Source: Sporolactobacillus laevolacticus DSM 442 (lineage in GTDB: Bacteria; Bacillota; Bacilli; Bacillales; Sporolactobacillaceae). Taken from it: a stretch of 64,000 nucleotides of DNA. Below, one piece after another: positions 62,746 through 64,000 of this stretch. The stretch spans positions 1 through 64,000 of the forward strand of contig NZ_AWTC01000010.1 in assembly GCF_000497245.1 (NCBI RefSeq). Direction: 5' to 3'. Within the stretch, counting starts at the first letter, position 1. Every line of letters starts with the position of its first letter. A program made the translations under genes and the position numbers. The notes under the pieces are model-generated. The model was not told the DNA's origin, made no database searches, and saw only the letters and a list, made by a program, of their open reading frames with translations.

Positions 62746-63495
62746 TTAGGAAACAGACCAATCCAGGCTTTCAAGAAACGCATAGATATCCTGGTGCAGC
62801 TGTGCTTTTTCTGTTCCTATCGTAATCACATGTGTTGAATTTTCATACCATTTTAGTTGTTTGTCCGCGGACTGAATGGTGTCATAAATGAACTGCGCAC
62901 TTTCCGGTTCAAGCATTTCATCCTTTCGCGCTTGAACGATAAGAGCGGGTACCGTGATCTTTTCGCTGTTTACCCGTACCTCATCGATCAGCGTGCTTAA
63001 CTGCTCGAGAACTTTTGGAATTTTCTTTTCAAACGCATTCAGTTCGGCGGCAATTGTCTCTTCACTTTTTCCTTGATACTGCTTATAATTTCGTGCATAG
63101 TTCAGCGTTCCGGCAAAAATTCGTCCCTGCGTGTCAACATAAGCCGGCGCGCACATCGGAACAATACCCTTCACTAAAAAAGTGTATCCACATTTAAGGG
63201 AAAATACCCCGCCTAACGAAAGGCCGCAGACCGCAATTTCAGACTGGCCATGCTGGTGCAGAAAGTCAATAGCTTGACGGACGTCCCGCCACCAATCATC
63301 CGGGCTTGTCTGAAGCAATGCCTCAGGCTCCCCGCCGTGACCGGAATAAATCGGTCCGTAACACGTATACCCGCGTTGGTGCAAGTAGCGGCCAAGCTGC
63401 CGGACATCAATTGAATTTCCCGTAAAGCCGTGAAGAAGCAGTACAGAACGTGATCCGGATTCAAGGAAAAATGGTTTCGGTGGTCTGATTTCCAT
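62746..63495 (-). CDS. carboxylesterase (alpha/beta hydrolase)
   Basis: About 249 aa from ATG 63495; a TTG at 63513 is the alternative. '[27 protein letters not shown]', nucleophile Ser in '[11 protein letters not shown]', Asp in '[13 protein letters not shown]', His in '[10 protein letters not shown]'. Matches the Est30/YvaK-type carboxylesterase that sits between secG and rnr in Bacillales. Hydrolyses short-chain esters; physiological role uncertain. Confidence 0.9.
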   Translation of the reverse strand: MEIRPPKPFFLESGSRSVLLLHGFTGNSIDVRQLGRYLHQRGYTCYGPIYSGHGGEPEALLQTSPDDWWRDVRQAIDFLHQHGQSEIAVCGLSLGGVFSLKCGYTFLVKGIVPMCAPAYVDTQGRIFAGTLNYARNYKQYQGKSEETIAAELNAFEKKIPKVLEQLSTLIDEVRVNSEKITVPALIVQARKDEMLEPESAQFIYDTIQSADKQLKWYENSTHVITIGTEKAQLHQDIYAFLESLDWSVS

Positions 63496-63720
63496 CCTTC
63501 CCTCATCCTCCAATTAAAGTCATCCAATTTTTGCCGTTGAAAAGGCATCTTCTTCCAAATACATTATACGCTATATCTTCTGTTAGGTCTAAAGGAAACA
63601 AGAAGTTTAAAGGCAGTCACCAGTATGGATTTCCATAGGATATGATGACTTTAATGTCCTCTATGTGTCAAGGTGTGCCAAAAAGAGGCCTCAATGGCAG
63701 AACACTCGGCATATAAACCA

Positions 63721-63746
63721 AAAACCGGAGGTTCAGCTCCGGTTTT
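63721..63746 (-). terminator. secG terminator
   Basis: AAAACCGGAG/CTCCGGTTTT, loop of six, 15 bases beyond the secG stop. 63514-63720 between it and the esterase gene shows nothing else. Confidence 0.8.
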
Positions 63747-63760
63747 ATCGATTCTAACAT

Positions 63761-63994
63761 TTATTTGAAATAGTAGCCAATCAAGAACGCACAGGCAAAA
63801 AAGAGGATTGAGAAAAAGATGGTCAGTCTCTTGATGCCGACTTCGATCCCTCTTGCTTTCTGTTTGCTGAACAATTGTTCCGCACCGCCGGTGATCGCTT
63901 CGGATAAACCATCGCCCTGACTTCTTTGAATCAGGACAAGCGCAATAACAATTACGGCTGAAACAATCATAACAGTTAACAATAATGTATGCAT
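63761..63994 (-). CDS. secG: preprotein translocase subunit SecG
   Basis: About 77 aa. Two transmembrane helices (LLLTVMIVSAVIVIALVLIQ and FFSILFFACAFLIGYY) linked by the conserved 'SQGDGLSEAITGGAEQLF' loop. Part of the SecYEG channel. The start is at 63994, or 64000 if the ATG at the window edge is used; the ribosome site lies outside the window. Confidence 0.93.
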   Translation of the reverse strand: MHTLLLTVMIVSAVIVIALVLIQRSQGDGLSEAITGGAEQLFSKQKARGIEVGIKRLTIFFSILFFACAFLIGYYFK

Positions 63995-64000
63995 CGTCAT

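Overview
The window reads as chromosome of a low-to-mid GC Gram-positive of the order Bacillales. Signs of this are strong AGGAGG-type ribosome sites, frequent TTG/GTG starts, an FMN riboswitch ahead of ribDE-BA-H, two SAM (S-box) riboswitches, a hemACDBL operon, and the secG-esterase-rnr and smpB-ssrA gene sets. The combination would suit a Sporolactobacillaceae-like bacterium, but that is only an impression; no rRNA or other taxonomic marker is present.

Layout. 1-6.4 kb holds accessory metabolism: a truncated VOC gene, a MocR regulator divergent from an Asp/Glu racemase, a DJ-1/PfpI protein, PpnP, a ProC-like reductase with a TrmB regulator, and an F420-type NADP reductase. 6.4-12.7 kb has an M23 peptidase and a copper locus (OmpR/histidine kinase pair, three small CPxM membrane proteins, and a divergent multicopper oxidase lipoprotein). 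12.8-19.7 kb carries hemE and hemACDBL. 19.8-23.7 kb is the riboflavin operon with its FMN riboswitch. 24-30.6 kb is a sulfur region: siroheme genes and a ferredoxin-type sulfite reductase under one S-box, back to back with a YeiH-family transporter under a second S-box that is followed by a Cys-rich leader ORF. 30.6-36.9 kb is accessory (MFS/TetR with two matched operators, CMD, SDR, AKR, and decayed SDR and MerR remnants).

37.2-41.55 kb looks like a small genomic island inserted at the 3' end of ssrA. The last bases of tmRNA are duplicated at the far end, and a frameshifted tyrosine-integrase remnant sits next to ssrA. Its cargo is a second copper-type set: two SHOCT proteins, a two-component system with a Met-rich sensor, and a membrane-anchored cupredoxin. 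ssrA-smpB follow, then about 18 kb that separates smpB from rnr, which are neighbours in Bacillus. This segment holds an HAD phosphatase, treR-treC-treP, and a 12-kb catabolic locus.

The most interesting part is 48.1-60.3 kb. It encodes a histidine-ammonia-lyase-fold protein whose cofactor-forming Ala-Ser-Gly is missing, a urocanase-like protein that lacks the signature Cys, a DUF917/S-Me-THD protein, an IclR regulator, a complete quaternary-amine-type ABC importer, a GH4 glycosidase and a nucleoside hydrolase. I read this as uptake and breakdown of (S-methyl)ergothioneine or a related betaine, possibly including glycosylated forms, rather than histidine utilisation.
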